A model generated the notes under the pieces. The model was given only the letters and a program-made list of their open reading frames with translations, made no database searches and was not told the DNA's origin. From assembly GCF_963975415.1 (NCBI RefSeq), contig NZ_CAXBGN010000001.1:372001-436000 (forward strand): 64,000 nt of DNA, given 5' to 3'. This DNA is from Kriegella sp963975415 (lineage in GTDB: Bacteria; Bacteroidota; Bacteroidia; Flavobacteriales; Flavobacteriaceae). The translations under genes and the position numbers were made by a program. This document shows positions 54,682-63,245 of the stretch, piece after piece (within the stretch, counting starts at the first letter, position 1; each line of letters begins with the position of its first letter).

Positions 54682-55501
54682 AAGCTGCTCTTAATTTGCT
54701 ATCATATTTATTTTGTTTGTACCCTGGTCCGTTGTAACCATGGGCAAAATTGGCCCAATTCTTTTCTTTTAACCAATCGGTCAAGGTTTTACCCCTAAAC
54801 CGGTTAACGGAAATGAATTTTCCGAATGCCAGTAAATGCTCCCTTTCATGCTCCTGCATTCTTGTAACAAATTCGTTTATCGAGGCATAGCCCAAGTTTT
54901 CATAATGGTAGCCCATAATTTGAAAGGCACCCCAAGAAGCCGCGCTGTGTGCGGCATCTGCCACATCTGGAAGGTCTGACATCTCCACGGCCTTTTTTAA
55001 TCGGGTATATTCTCCCGACCCGCCTTTATAATTTTTACGCGTCCATTTTTCATACAACACATCTTCGGTTTGCCCATTAAGAAAGTCTTTGGCGTTTAAG
55101 CCCCTCTTATTTAATTCTCGCCAAAACACATGACCTTCAAAAAGAATGACCGCCCTACCATCGACCAAAAATCCTTTCCCCCTGCTTTCCACGGTGTTTA
55201 CGGCTTTCACTGCAGCCAGCTCCAAATCATAACGATCAGCAAAATCTTGAAGGTCCTGTTCTGCCAATAATTTAGAGTTAAAATTGGTGAGGAGGTTTTT
55301 CTTTTCTACAAGTTTGGCCCAGGTCTTTAGCCCGACCAACCCATCAACGACCAAGTCATTTTCTTTCTGGAATTGCATTATAGCCTCATGGGTATCCCTT
55401 CCAAAAAATTGGGAAACATAGACCTCATACCCTAGGGTATTTAAAATTTCTTCAAGCAGAAATACTTCAGGGCCTCGGGAACGGTATTTTAGTGTTTTCA
55501 T
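54659..55501 (-). CDS. N-acetylmuramidase with peptidoglycan-binding domain
   Basis: A 280-residue protein without signal peptide. Residues about 1-66 form a peptidoglycan-binding-like three-helix domain (RGPEVFLLEEILNTLGYEV). Residues about 75-280 match the N-acetylmuramidase (DUF3380) fold, with the probable catalytic Glu in NTVESRGKGFL, then ILFEGHVFWRELN and WGAFQIMGYHYENLGY. Similar genes occur in phage and in some injection-system loci. Overlap with the eCIS AAA+ gene suggests local cell-wall clearance during particle release or a role as a delivered lysozyme. Confidence 0.88.
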   Translation of the reverse strand: MKTLKYRSRGPEVFLLEEILNTLGYEVYVSQFFGRDTHEAIMQFQKENDLVVDGLVGLKTWAKLVEKKNLLTNFNSKLLAEQDLQDFADRYDLELAAVKAVNTVESRGKGFLVDGRAVILFEGHVFWRELNKRGLNAKDFLNGQTEDVLYEKWTRKNYKGGSGEYTRLKKAVEMSDLPDVADAAHSAASWGAFQIMGYHYENLGYASINEFVTRMQEHEREHLLAFGKFISVNRFRGKTLTDWLKEKNWANFAHGYNGPGYKQNKYDSKLRAAYERYRNQ

Positions 55502-55712
55502 AATAAGTAGATTTAAAATGTAAGGAGGTACATCACCCTATTATACTGAACAACCGCTATTTATGCAATGAGCATTTAGGTGAAGACAAAAATAGCCATA
55601 CTATTATAAGTTAAATTTTTTGTTGTATGGATGGCAAAATTTTCTTCATGAACCGTTCAGGTTGTTAGATTTTGTGCCTAAAACCGGAATAATATTTTAT
55701 TGCCTTGCAACA

Positions 55713-56330
55713 TTATCTCTTGTCATATTGGTATCGCAATGCCTTATTTTTGATCCTATTATTTGCATTTTTCAGGTCCTCGATAATGAATAAATCGTTT
55801 ATATTTTTAAGTACACTTCCAGAATCTTCATACCCCTTTAAATACTGCTCTAACAATAACTTCCATTCTTTTAAAAAATCTTCTTCGGCTATTCTAACAA
55901 TAGCAAGTGTATTAATTGCCTTTTCATGTCCCCCTGCAACTTTATAAAAATTTCCGCTAATGGTCAGCATCTGATTTTTATCCAAAGAAAAATACCAGCA
56001 TGCTTCAAAATGATTAGACTTAAAATCAATTTGCCACTCTTTCTCCGTTCGTTCAAGAAGTGTTTTCAACATCTTGGAGAAGGGTACGATAATACAGGGA
56101 AGGTCTTCGGTATAACTTAGTCTAAATGGAATTCCATTCCAAAGTATCACGCAATACTCCTTATTATTCCCAAAAATACTTCCATACATTTTTGTAATAT
56201 CATTAAAGGTGCGTTTCCCTTCAGCAACGCCCTCTACGAAACCGGCCTGAACTTTTAAAGTCGCAAGCTGCTTGTTTAGGATTCTGTACTCATGAACTTC
56301 TTCTATATTATTTGACATATAGTTCGCCAT
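55713..56330 (-). CDS. Hypothetical protein, paralogue of its upstream neighbour
   Basis: A 205-residue soluble protein. It shares ILWNGIPFRLSYTEDLP near residue 65 and FLKEWKLLLEQYL near 155 with the 181-residue neighbour (FWGGIPIQLRYQEDL and FLREWNTLLKQII), so they are paralogues. No known family recognised. It overlaps that gene by 23 nt and sits a few genes downstream of the nuclease-bearing DUF4157 protein. Immunity protein, chaperone or adaptor are possible roles. A 382-nt stretch including the muramidase 5' region separates it from the next gene set. Confidence 0.55.
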   Translation of the reverse strand: MANYMSNNIEEVHEYRILNKQLATLKVQAGFVEGVAEGKRTFNDITKMYGSIFGNNKEYCVILWNGIPFRLSYTEDLPCIIVPFSKMLKTLLERTEKEWQIDFKSNHFEACWYFSLDKNQMLTISGNFYKVAGGHEKAINTLAIVRIAEEDFLKEWKLLLEQYLKGYEDSGSVLKNINDLFIIEDLKNANNRIKNKALRYQYDKR

Positions 56331-56853
56331 AACTATTTATTAACCCTTCAACCTGCTCTAATAACTCTAGTTTTCTCTGCTCCGTTCCGTCAGCTATTTG
56401 AATATTTCCTGCTTTAAAAGCCATAATAATTTGTTTTAACAGCGTATTCCATTCCCTTAGAAAAGAGGCTTTAGATAAGGTATATTCACCTTTGTTATTA
56501 AGTTCATCGGCATATGTTTGATATAAGTCTTCAAGGGCGCCAAAATGGGCTTTGACAGTAAGGTCGCCATCATGCCAATATAAGGCCATGGTAATTTCAA
56601 ATAGTGGATTGGTCAGCCTTACTTTGGTCTCCCCTTGCTGTTCTTTTTGAAGCAACCAGGCCATGGCCAAAATAGCATCAAAATTATAATACAAATCTTC
56701 TTGATACCTCAATTGTATGGGAATCCCACCCCAGAACACATAGATGCTCTCCTCGTCTTTATGGAAGAGTTTTAGGAATACATCCTTTACCTGCTTAAAT
56801 TCCTGAACGGGGGCGGTGTTGATTTTCGGATGTCCTAGTTGAATGGTGAGCAT
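56308..56853 (-). CDS. Hypothetical protein, paralogue of its downstream neighbour
   Basis: A 181-residue soluble, slightly acidic protein. FWGGIPIQLRYQEDL near residue 40 and FLREWNTLLKQIIMAFKAG near 140 align with the 205-residue neighbour. Its start directly abuts the stop of a TPR gene (56854), so translation is likely coupled. No domain recognised. The pair may have arisen by tandem duplication, which is common for immunity genes. Confidence 0.55.
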   Translation of the reverse strand: MLTIQLGHPKINTAPVQEFKQVKDVFLKLFHKDEESIYVFWGGIPIQLRYQEDLYYNFDAILAMAWLLQKEQQGETKVRLTNPLFEITMALYWHDGDLTVKAHFGALEDLYQTYADELNNKGEYTLSKASFLREWNTLLKQIIMAFKAGNIQIADGTEQRKLELLEQVEGLINSYGELYVK

Positions 56854-57285
56854 TTATAAATCGTATTTTTTTTGTAAATAACTTAAATATTTCTTCCTTT
56901 CATTTTTAAATATTTTTAATCCATCAAATAAATATGCCTTTAAAAAATAATCATCTGCTTTTTCGTTGTCTTTCATCTCAAATAAACATTGACCTATTCT
57001 TAAATTGATGAATGGATTTTTGTCACCCTCAACACAATAACTTGCATCATAAAAGTTTTTTAAAGCATATTCATAATTCTTGAGAGCGAAAAAACTATCC
57101 CCTATTGCCGTATACAACCATTTCGCAGCTTCCCATTCCGTTTTAGGATCTGGAACAATTGAAAGAGCCTCTTGGTATTGACCTATTGCTTCGGCGTATT
57201 TTCCTTCTTCAAAATAGCACTCACCTTTTAGACTTTTATCTTTAATTATATTGTAGGTTATATTTTCTAAGACTTTACCGCTCAT
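56854..57285 (-). CDS. TPR-repeat protein
   Basis: A 143-residue protein with about three tetratricopeptide repeats: LKGECYFEEGKYAEAIGQYQEAL near residue 17 (split: LKGECYFEEGKYAE, AIGQYQEAL), AIGDSFFALKNYEYALKNF near 60, and NLRIGQCLFEMKDNEKADDYF near 98. TPRs mediate protein-protein contacts. It overlaps the next upstream gene by 4 nt. Possibly a cargo chaperone or immunity factor for the adjacent toxin-like protein. Confidence 0.75.
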   Translation of the reverse strand: MSGKVLENITYNIIKDKSLKGECYFEEGKYAEAIGQYQEALSIVPDPKTEWEAAKWLYTAIGDSFFALKNYEYALKNFYDASYCVEGDKNPFINLRIGQCLFEMKDNEKADDYFLKAYLFDGLKIFKNERKKYLSYLQKKYDL

Positions 57286-57701
57286 TTGGATTTATATACT
57301 TTAAAATAATTCATGTCTTTTTCCCCTTTCCAAACCCTGCCATCAGATTTTTTATCTGCGATCTCAAAATATTTTTTAGCTTTTTTCGTCTCATTTTTTT
57401 TAACAAGAATTTTACCTAACATAAATTCGCTTTCTCCATAATCCCGACCAGGGTTAGAATCGTTGAATTTTTTTGCCCAAACTAACGCATTGTCATATTG
57501 TTCTGCATTAAAATAAACATGCGTTATATATTTAGAAATTAAGAAACTCTCTTTCCAATCTTCCTTTTTAGCAGGCAATATATCCCATGCCTCTTCTAAA
57601 ATCAATATTGTTTGTTCAATATTTTTAGGATCAAAAATTCTCATGGCATTTTCAATTAAATCATCTATTTTTTTCTTCTTACTATCATCCAGATCTTTCA
57701 T
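57282..57701 (-). CDS. TPR-like repeat protein
   Basis: A 139-residue protein of helical repeat type (AMRIFDPKNIEQTILILEEAW, ITHVYFNAEQYDNALVWAKKF, EFMLGKILVKKNETKKAKKYF), with about three TPR-like units. It follows the large DUF4157 gene by 34 nt and overlaps the next TPR gene by 4 nt, in the position where immunity genes follow polymorphic toxins. Function inferred from position only. Confidence 0.7.
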   Translation of the reverse strand: MKDLDDSKKKKIDDLIENAMRIFDPKNIEQTILILEEAWDILPAKKEDWKESFLISKYITHVYFNAEQYDNALVWAKKFNDSNPGRDYGESEFMLGKILVKKNETKKAKKYFEIADKKSDGRVWKGEKDMNYFKVYKSK

Positions 57702-57734
57702 GCTTAATATTTTTCTAAAGTTAGATAAATTCTA

Positions 57735-60700
57735 TCAAGAACCGTTAATTGGAGGTTGGTACCTACTAGACGTTTGACCGCCCAATGACCTATTATAGCC
57801 AAAATGTTGTAACTCATAATTGGATGAATCAGTCATCCATGCTCTAACTTCGGGACTTCTTGGACTCGATTCCCTACCTGGCCTAACAGGGGGGGGGCCA
57901 GGGTCGCCATCGTTCCAAAAGTCCACGGCATCAACTGGATGATGACCCATGTCAGCATCGTCTATATCAAACCATCCCTCTTCAATAGTTCCATCCGATC
58001 TTCTTATTGGTCCAAGGACCTCTTCCCTACCTGTTAGAGGGTTATCTCGTAGCCTACCTTCACTTCGCATTCTATCTTTCACTTCTATTCCGGTAGAAGA
58101 AGATTTTCTTGGAGTACTACCTAAATATTGCCTTCTCTTACTTCCGGATGTACTAGGATTTCGAAATCTACCAGTATCTTCATTAAGGCGCCTTCCACTT
58201 TCTATTTCTTGTCTAATTCTTGCATCATCAAAATCACCACTGGGATTAGCTTCTCTATATCGATCCCTAATTCTATCCATATTATCATCAAGAAGCCTTC
58301 TATCTCGATGGAATTTTTCAAATTCTTCACGGGTTATATTGCGGTCACCATTTGCAATTCTCTCTTCCATGTCACGAACACGAGGGCTAATTCGTTCTGT
58401 TTGCGCTTCTGTAAGTTCGTTGTAAATTCTCCTCTGCCCGTCAATAGCATCCGCATCATTTGGATTATTTCTTAGCCTTTCTTCATATCCTCTCAATTCA
58501 GCATCCATTTCAGGTCGAGTGTCCAAATCATCACCAAATTTTCCCCGTATTCTTTCACAATTACTGCAAATAGCACATTGTCCATCATCTAAGACTCTCG
58601 CTCTATGTCCTTCCGGCAGATCCATTTCAGCATTCACCCGGCGACCTTGAAAACTCCCTAGCGAATCACCATCTGGCGTCGTAGTTCTCACTCTTGCTGG
58701 ACTATCGATATCCAGTCTACCAGATCTCCTAAAGAAACCGGTAATCTTATTCTTAAAGGTGATCAATCCTTGACGACCGGAACCCAATAACCTTCGCGCT
58801 CCCCGAACGGTGTGACCGGGCAAACTGGCAACAGACGATAAACCTTCCCTGGCACCATCAATTGTTTGTCTCGCAAAAGCGCCAGGAGATCTGGGTACAT
58901 TTGCCATAAAGTCCCCGTTACTCATGCTTGGCCCCATTTTAACAGCTCCAATACCTTCAACCACGGCCATAGCACCCTGGAAGCCATCTGTCGTGTTTTG
59001 CTTCATTTGCTCGGCATTACCAAAAAGCTCCCTCGCCGTTTCGGCCGTTCCGGCATCATGCAGATTTTTGATATAGGCAAGACTGTTAAAGTAAACCGAA
59101 AGCAGACCTGACACGATGGCTCCCCACCCTGCATAGGTCATAACAGTGCCCATCCACCCGATTACAGGTGCAGTTATAGGGGATAATGTGCCCCAAGAAA
59201 TAATGGTGAGGGCGATCATTAATGCCGTAATCATTCCTGCAATTCCCAAAATGGAGGAAAAAATCATTGCCAAGCCCGTTGAAATATCGGCAGCGACCTG
59301 CAAAAGATTTCCAAGAGGGTCAGCGGCCCATGCTTCTGCATTAAATATATTGGCAACGCCCGTAAATGTTTTTTCAAACCCTCCAACAACTCCTTGCAAC
59401 GCCATGGCAGGATTTACCATTCCAAGGAGCATATCCCTACCCATTTGGAGAATATTAATATTCTTGATATCATCCGTGATGGATTCACCGACAAGACGCT
59501 CTGCAAGTTGTTGTTGCTGTTGCTGTGTGAGGAAATTCATGTTCTGATCGGCAATATCCAAAACACCACCTACCCTTTGGGTTCTCTGATTGTCTATTTC
59601 CTGGATTTCAGGAGCCCTGGGATCCGGTGGAGGTTGTTCACCTACACCTAGGGCATCTGCAGCGGCAGTTCCTACCGGACCAGCCACACCTTCCATACCT
59701 GCCCTGACAAGAGTACTCTGAGCGGAGGAAATTGCATTGTTTACCCCACTCAAATCAACCCTGGTCCTCGCGCCTTCTGTTGCATCCGTGCCATTATCAG
59801 GGGCAGAAGCAATCATGCTGTCCAATGCGGCCATCAAACCAGTTTTTTCTTCCTCTGTCATTTGACTTATGGACTGCTCCTGTTCTTCATCAGACATGGC
59901 ACCCAGTTCGTAAAGCTGTTGTTCTTCTGGACTAACATCCGGTTGATCTTGTCCCTGTTCTTGCTCCTCTTGTATTCTTTGTTCGGCAGCCTCCTTACTT
60001 TCCAGGACGGCCATGCTATTGAGATATTCATCTTGCAAGGCGATGAGCTCCAATTCCATGACAATGGAAGCAGAGATAAGTTCCTCACCAGAAGCAGCCG
60101 TTTGCTGAGCATGTTGCCGAATTAAAGCCGGGCCTGGTCCTGCATTTTCTATGCTAGCGTTGCTCGCTTCATTCTGTGCCGTCATTTCTGCTGAACGACC
60201 ATCAATTAATGCTATGGTTGCGTCGGTTTCCTGAATGGATGCTTGTGACTGTTCATTGTCTTGTGAAGCCACTTCGGCGTCTTGACCATATTGTCTCGCA
60301 CGTTCGCCTGTTTGCGTAATAGCGTCATCCATAGATTGCGCGCCTTGTGCCGTTTGTTCCATTTCGCCGCTTTGCTGCTCCGCATCCGCCCTTGCATCAG
60401 GATCATCTGGAATTTCGCTTTGACTTTGAGTTGACTTTGAGCTTGCATCACTAGCAAGAGCCGAAGAATCACTTTTACCGCCATCGGCCTCTTGAGCCAA
60501 ACCAGGTGCTTCGGCTGCTACAAATTGCTGGCGTTCTATGCTTTCATCCAAGGCCAATTTGGATTTTTCCGAAATTTCTTTCCGCTCCGCATTCTGATCT
60601 TCTATTTTCTGGGTTCCTTCTTTTGCCAGTGCTAAATCTTCACGCTGCTTTCCTAAAACCGCATCTAGGCCGTAGGCATGAATTTCCTTTTCGGCAGCAT

Positions 60701-62183
60701 GGCGTATCATCTCATACCCTTTTCCCCTTAACATTTCCCCTATATAGCCGAGACCCCTCACCTGAGTATCAATACTAGCTTGCCTAGGGATTGCCTCGCC
60801 AGCACTGTCTACAGGCGCAATAACATTTGGATGCCGAAATGGTTGTGGTTCTTCAGGAATTTCGACTGACATGGCCATCTGCTCCGCTTGCAAAGATTGC
60901 TGCGCTGCCGCATCAGCCTGACCCATATTTGAAACTGCGGTTGGTACTTCGGTCGTTTCGCCTTCAGCTTCGCCTTCCCCTTCTTCGGAAAGCTGTTCAT
61001 TCATCTGTTCTCTCTGTGCGCTAATTGTATCGAGAGCCTCAGCACCTCTATCTACTGGTGGTGTAGAAACACCTTCTGATTGTACTTCGCTCCTTTCCTG
61101 GCGGACTTCACCTCTGGGAGGATCCTGTTTTTTTCTTTTTTCATCATCGCTCAGGTCATCTTGGTCCTGGACATTCTCATCATTATTGATCTTAGAATTT
61201 GATTTGCCCTCAACTTCTGCCCCGTCATTCGGCCTTTCAGGATTTCCCTCTGGTGCAGCCACTTTTTCAGTTGGCACAAAACGCTGTACGGTCTCACCAG
61301 CTGCTCCTTGTTGCACGGTATGGGTCAATTCATGCGCGAGCAAATGTTTTCCGGATTCACTTTCAGGATTATACTTGCCTTCATTGAAATAGATATCACT
61401 GCCATGTGTAAAAGCATGAGCTCCCAACGCTTTATTCATATGTACCGCAGACGAATCGGTATGGATGTTAACATTACTGAAATCAGTTCCAAAACCACTA
61501 CTCATTTCCCTTTGGGTAGCACTAGGCATAGCGGTTCCATTACCTTTTGAGGAAGCCAAAGAACTTTCAATGCTTTGGAATGATGAACTCTCAATAGAGT
61601 TTTTTCTTTGGATAGTGTTTACCTTGGTCTGAATAGGGGATTCTTCCTCTTTTTTATCGTCTTTTGTTGGACTAGGAAGTTGAATTAATCCTTCCGCAGC
61701 AGGAACGGTTTTTTCCCCTGCCTCTACAGATTTTTGTTCTTCAATAGAAACATTTTCTTCTAATTCTTTTTCCTTCGTAGCTGCTTCGGGAACAGGGGGA
61801 AGTTCTACACCCCCACTACCTTTCCGTTGAATTTGTTGCGTCTGAACATTTTCCTCTTCTTGACACTCAGCACATTTCTCTTGTACTCCTCCACTGAAAT
61901 TATTTTGCCCTAGAGGTGTTATATCTTCTGAAAGCGATTTTTCCTGAATGGCTTCTTGCTGTGGTTGGGTTTGAATCGATGGTGATGGACTAAAAAATGA
62001 ACTAGGTTGTTCATTTCCCCTTGCTACAACGGTCTCAGCGACCCGGTCGGCCTCTACTTCATAGACATCGCCCGGTTTTCCAATGTTCAGTTTGGGCTGT
62101 ATAAAGGCATCACTCCCCTTGTCCCTCTGAAAAAGGGAAGAATTGCTGGGTTTGGCATTTGCCTTTTGCGCCGTTGCGAACAT
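57735..62183 (-). CDS. Large DUF4157 (eCIS-core) protein with C-terminal HNH/Endo VII-like GH-E-type nuclease domain
   Basis: A 1482-residue protein. LNIGKPGDVYEVEADRVAETV near residue 32 (split: LNIGKPGDVYEVEA, DRVAETV) and the DUF4157 metalloprotease-like domain with HELTH at 284-288 open it. A long Gln/Glu/Ala-rich, coiled-coil-prone segment (about 330-800) follows, then hydrophobic helices around residues 965-1030. A Cys-rich CAICSNCERI near 1200 looks like a pretoxin element. The last 80 residues, DMGHHPVDAVDFW near 1410, then SPRSPEVRAW and NYELQHFGYNRSLGG, resemble GH-E/GHH-type HNH endonuclease toxins. A plausible injected effector. The gene has six heptamer repeats just before its start and a C9 run within the nuclease domain. 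Confidence 0.85.
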   Translation of the reverse strand: MFATAQKANAKPSNSSLFQRDKGSDAFIQPKLNIGKPGDVYEVEADRVAETVVARGNEQPSSFFSPSPSIQTQPQQEAIQEKSLSEDITPLGQNNFSGGVQEKCAECQEEENVQTQQIQRKGSGGVELPPVPEAATKEKELEENVSIEEQKSVEAGEKTVPAAEGLIQLPSPTKDDKKEEESPIQTKVNTIQRKNSIESSSFQSIESSLASSKGNGTAMPSATQREMSSGFGTDFSNVNIHTDSSAVHMNKALGAHAFTHGSDIYFNEGKYNPESESGKHLLAHELTHTVQQGAAGETVQRFVPTEKVAAPEGNPERPNDGAEVEGKSNSKINNDENVQDQDDLSDDEKRKKQDPPRGEVRQERSEVQSEGVSTPPVDRGAEALDTISAQREQMNEQLSEEGEGEAEGETTEVPTAVSNMGQADAAAQQSLQAEQMAMSVEIPEEPQPFRHPNVIAPVDSAGEAIPRQASIDTQVRGLGYIGEMLRGKGYEMIRHAAEKEIHAYGLDAVLGKQREDLALAKEGTQKIEDQNAERKEISEKSKLALDESIERQQFVAAEAPGLAQEADGGKSDSSALASDASSKSTQSQSEIPDDPDARADAEQQSGEMEQTAQGAQSMDDAITQTGERARQYGQDAEVASQDNEQSQASIQETDATIALIDGRSAEMTAQNEASNASIENAGPGPALIRQHAQQTAASGEELISASIVMELELIALQDEYLNSMAVLESKEAAEQRIQEEQEQGQDQPDVSPEEQQLYELGAMSDEEQEQSISQMTEEEKTGLMAALDSMIASAPDNGTDATEGARTRVDLSGVNNAISSAQSTLVRAGMEGVAGPVGTAAADALGVGEQPPPDPRAPEIQEIDNQRTQRVGGVLDIADQNMNFLTQQQQQQLAERLVGESITDDIKNINILQMGRDMLLGMVNPAMALQGVVGGFEKTFTGVANIFNAEAWAADPLGNLLQVAADISTGLAMIFSSILGIAGMITALMIALTIISWGTLSPITAPVIGWMGTVMTYAGWGAIVSGLLSVYFNSLAYIKNLHDAGTAETARELFGNAEQMKQNTTDGFQGAMAVVEGIGAVKMGPSMSNGDFMANVPRSPGAFARQTIDGAREGLSSVASLPGHTVRGARRLLGSGRQGLITFKNKITGFFRRSGRLDIDSPARVRTTTPDGDSLGSFQGRRVNAEMDLPEGHRARVLDDGQCAICSNCERIRGKFGDDLDTRPEMDAELRGYEERLRNNPNDADAIDGQRRIYNELTEAQTERISPRVRDMEERIANGDRNITREEFEKFHRDRRLLDDNMDRIRDRYREANPSGDFDDARIRQEIESGRRLNEDTGRFRNPSTSGSKRRQYLGSTPRKSSSTGIEVKDRMRSEGRLRDNPLTGREEVLGPIRRSDGTIEEGWFDIDDADMGHHPVDAVDFWNDGDPGPPPVRPGRESSPRSPEVRAWMTDSSNYELQHFGYNRSLGGQTSSRYQPPINGS
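57889..57897 (-). repeat. C9 homopolymer inside the toxin domain
   Basis: Nine G on the plus strand (57889-57897) encode part of the Gly-Pro-Pro-Pro stretch near residue 1430. Such a run is unusual in this AT-rich DNA and prone to slippage; gain or loss of one base would remove the last 50 or so residues, including the NYELQHFGYNRS part of the nuclease domain. Confidence 0.7.
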
Positions 62184-62185
62184 TA

Positions 62186-62227
62186 TTTAGGGTTTAGGGT
62201 TTAGGGTTTAGGGTTTAGGGTTTAGGG
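62186..62227. repeat. Six perfect TTTAGGG heptamers just upstream of the DUF4157 gene start
   Basis: Six identical 7-nt units in tandem (62186-62227), ending 2 nt from the start codon (62183) of the minus-strand gene. On the coding strand it reads CCCTAAA repeats followed by TAATG. It occupies the ribosome-binding region. Copy-number change would alter promoter-to-start spacing. Confidence 0.95.
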
Positions 62228-62244
62228 TGAAAATTTAATTTTCA
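62228..62244. promoter_or_regulatory. 17-nt perfect palindrome adjoining the heptamer array
   Basis: TGAAAATT-T-AATTTTCA, two 8-nt arms about one central base. It lies directly upstream of the heptamer array relative to the DUF4157 gene. It could be an operator or a small mRNA hairpin; AT-rich composition keeps confidence low. Confidence 0.35.
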
Positions 62245-62263
62245 TGAATACAATGACCACTTG

Positions 62264-62340
62264 CAGCTTATTGTTAATTGCTTATTACTCACTGTTTACT
62301 GCTTACTGTTCACTGTTCACTGTTTACTGCTCACTATCAA
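62264..62340. repeat. Degenerate heptamer array, consensus CTGYTYA
   Basis: Eleven consecutive 7-nt units can be read in phase; six in the core (62292-62333) fit CTGYTYA exactly: CTGTTTA, CTGCTTA, CTGTTCA twice, CTGTTTA, CTGCTCA. The outer units are more diverged. It has the same 7-nt period as the TTTAGGG array 37 nt away, so two heptamer arrays fill the 188-nt gap between the DUF4157 gene and the 107-residue gene. Confidence 0.8.
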
Positions 62341-62371
62341 CTCCATACACTTTAAACTAGCCATCAATAAA

Positions 62372-62695
62372 CTAAACTACATAGGTTACAATTTTGGTAA
62401 AAACCACACCCACAACCTTGTTTTTAAAATGCCCTAGAGATATTTTTGAAACCCCTGTCTGGTAAAGCGACTGCATTACAAAAAGGTCTTTTTGACTAGC
62501 CAGTAGTAGTTCGAGTTCATCTTTTGATATTTGTCCACTAGCGAACAACAATGTCCATCGATGCAACTTTTCCCTAGATTCATCTAAAAATGCAGCTATC
62601 TCATTTTTAACCGTACTGCTTTCCTCCCCAAACTTCTCTTTGATCAGTTCCGATATTTCGGTTTTTAGTTCTTTAAATAATTTTTCCGATTCCAT
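62372..62695 (-). CDS. Small helical protein of unknown function
   Basis: A 107-residue protein. The first 60 residues are charged and helical (EKLFKELKTEISELIKEKF), and the C-terminus is more hydrophobic (KNKVVGVVFTKIVTYVV). No signal peptide or cysteine. No family recognised. It is 10 nt after the lipoprotein gene in the same direction, so likely an operon within the eCIS-like locus. Confidence 0.55.
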   Translation of the reverse strand: MESEKLFKELKTEISELIKEKFGEESSTVKNEIAAFLDESREKLHRWTLLFASGQISKDELELLLASQKDLFVMQSLYQTGVSKISLGHFKNKVVGVVFTKIVTYVV

Positions 62696-62705
62696 AGTTA
62701 TTTTA

Positions 62706-63155
62706 TTATAGGTTACTTAAAAAGGAAGTAATCGCATTACCAGATGCCTTACTTTTTTTATTTTCATAATCGATCATCAAATCAAATGCCTTGGATATTT
62801 GCGGACTAAATTGCTGTACGAATGCCGTACTCATTGTACCTTGATTTTCCCATGTGTTCAAAAACTGATGAAGTGCCGAATTATCTCGATTTAGATATTC
62901 CCACATTTTAAGGGTTATCTGGTTTTTGTCTTTGGCCCTTTCGTAAGTTACCATAGTCTGTAACTGTACTTTTAAATCATCTACAAGCGAGATATTATCG
63001 GAATAGGGCGTATTCGATTTTTGGACCAAATGTTCCGCCTTTGCCTTGGTATTCAAGGTTTCCGTAAAGGTATAGTGGTCGTAGATACTGCTCGCACAAC
63101 CCGATAATACGGTCACCGAGATAAAAATGATGATAGTGTTCTTTAATTTCTTCAT
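62706..63155 (-). CDS. Small lipoprotein of unknown function
   Basis: Start chosen at 63155 (MKKLKNTIIIFISVTVLSGC), which gives a canonical lipoprotein signal with lipobox LSGC; an upstream start at 63203 would add 16 polar residues before it. The 149-residue product is otherwise helical and polar with no recognised domain. It lies between two DUF4157 genes and probably is anchored in the outer or inner membrane leaflet. Confidence 0.65.
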   Translation of the reverse strand: MKKLKNTIIIFISVTVLSGCASSIYDHYTFTETLNTKAKAEHLVQKSNTPYSDNISLVDDLKVQLQTMVTYERAKDKNQITLKMWEYLNRDNSALHQFLNTWENQGTMSTAFVQQFSPQISKAFDLMIDYENKKSKASGNAITSFLSNL

Positions 63156-63245
63156 TGTTCTTGATTTTTCATTATTGTAATTAATTTTACAGTCATTCAG
63201 CAATGGAATTTTGCCCTCGGGTTTTACTTAAAAAGACGCCCTTAC

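Noticed and set aside
62186..62340. Heptamer arrays read as CRISPR or eukaryotic telomere contamination
   Set aside because: Units are only 7 nt with no spacers, so not CRISPR. The array is joined directly to a bacterial gene start and flanked by eCIS-locus genes, so not contamination by appearance.
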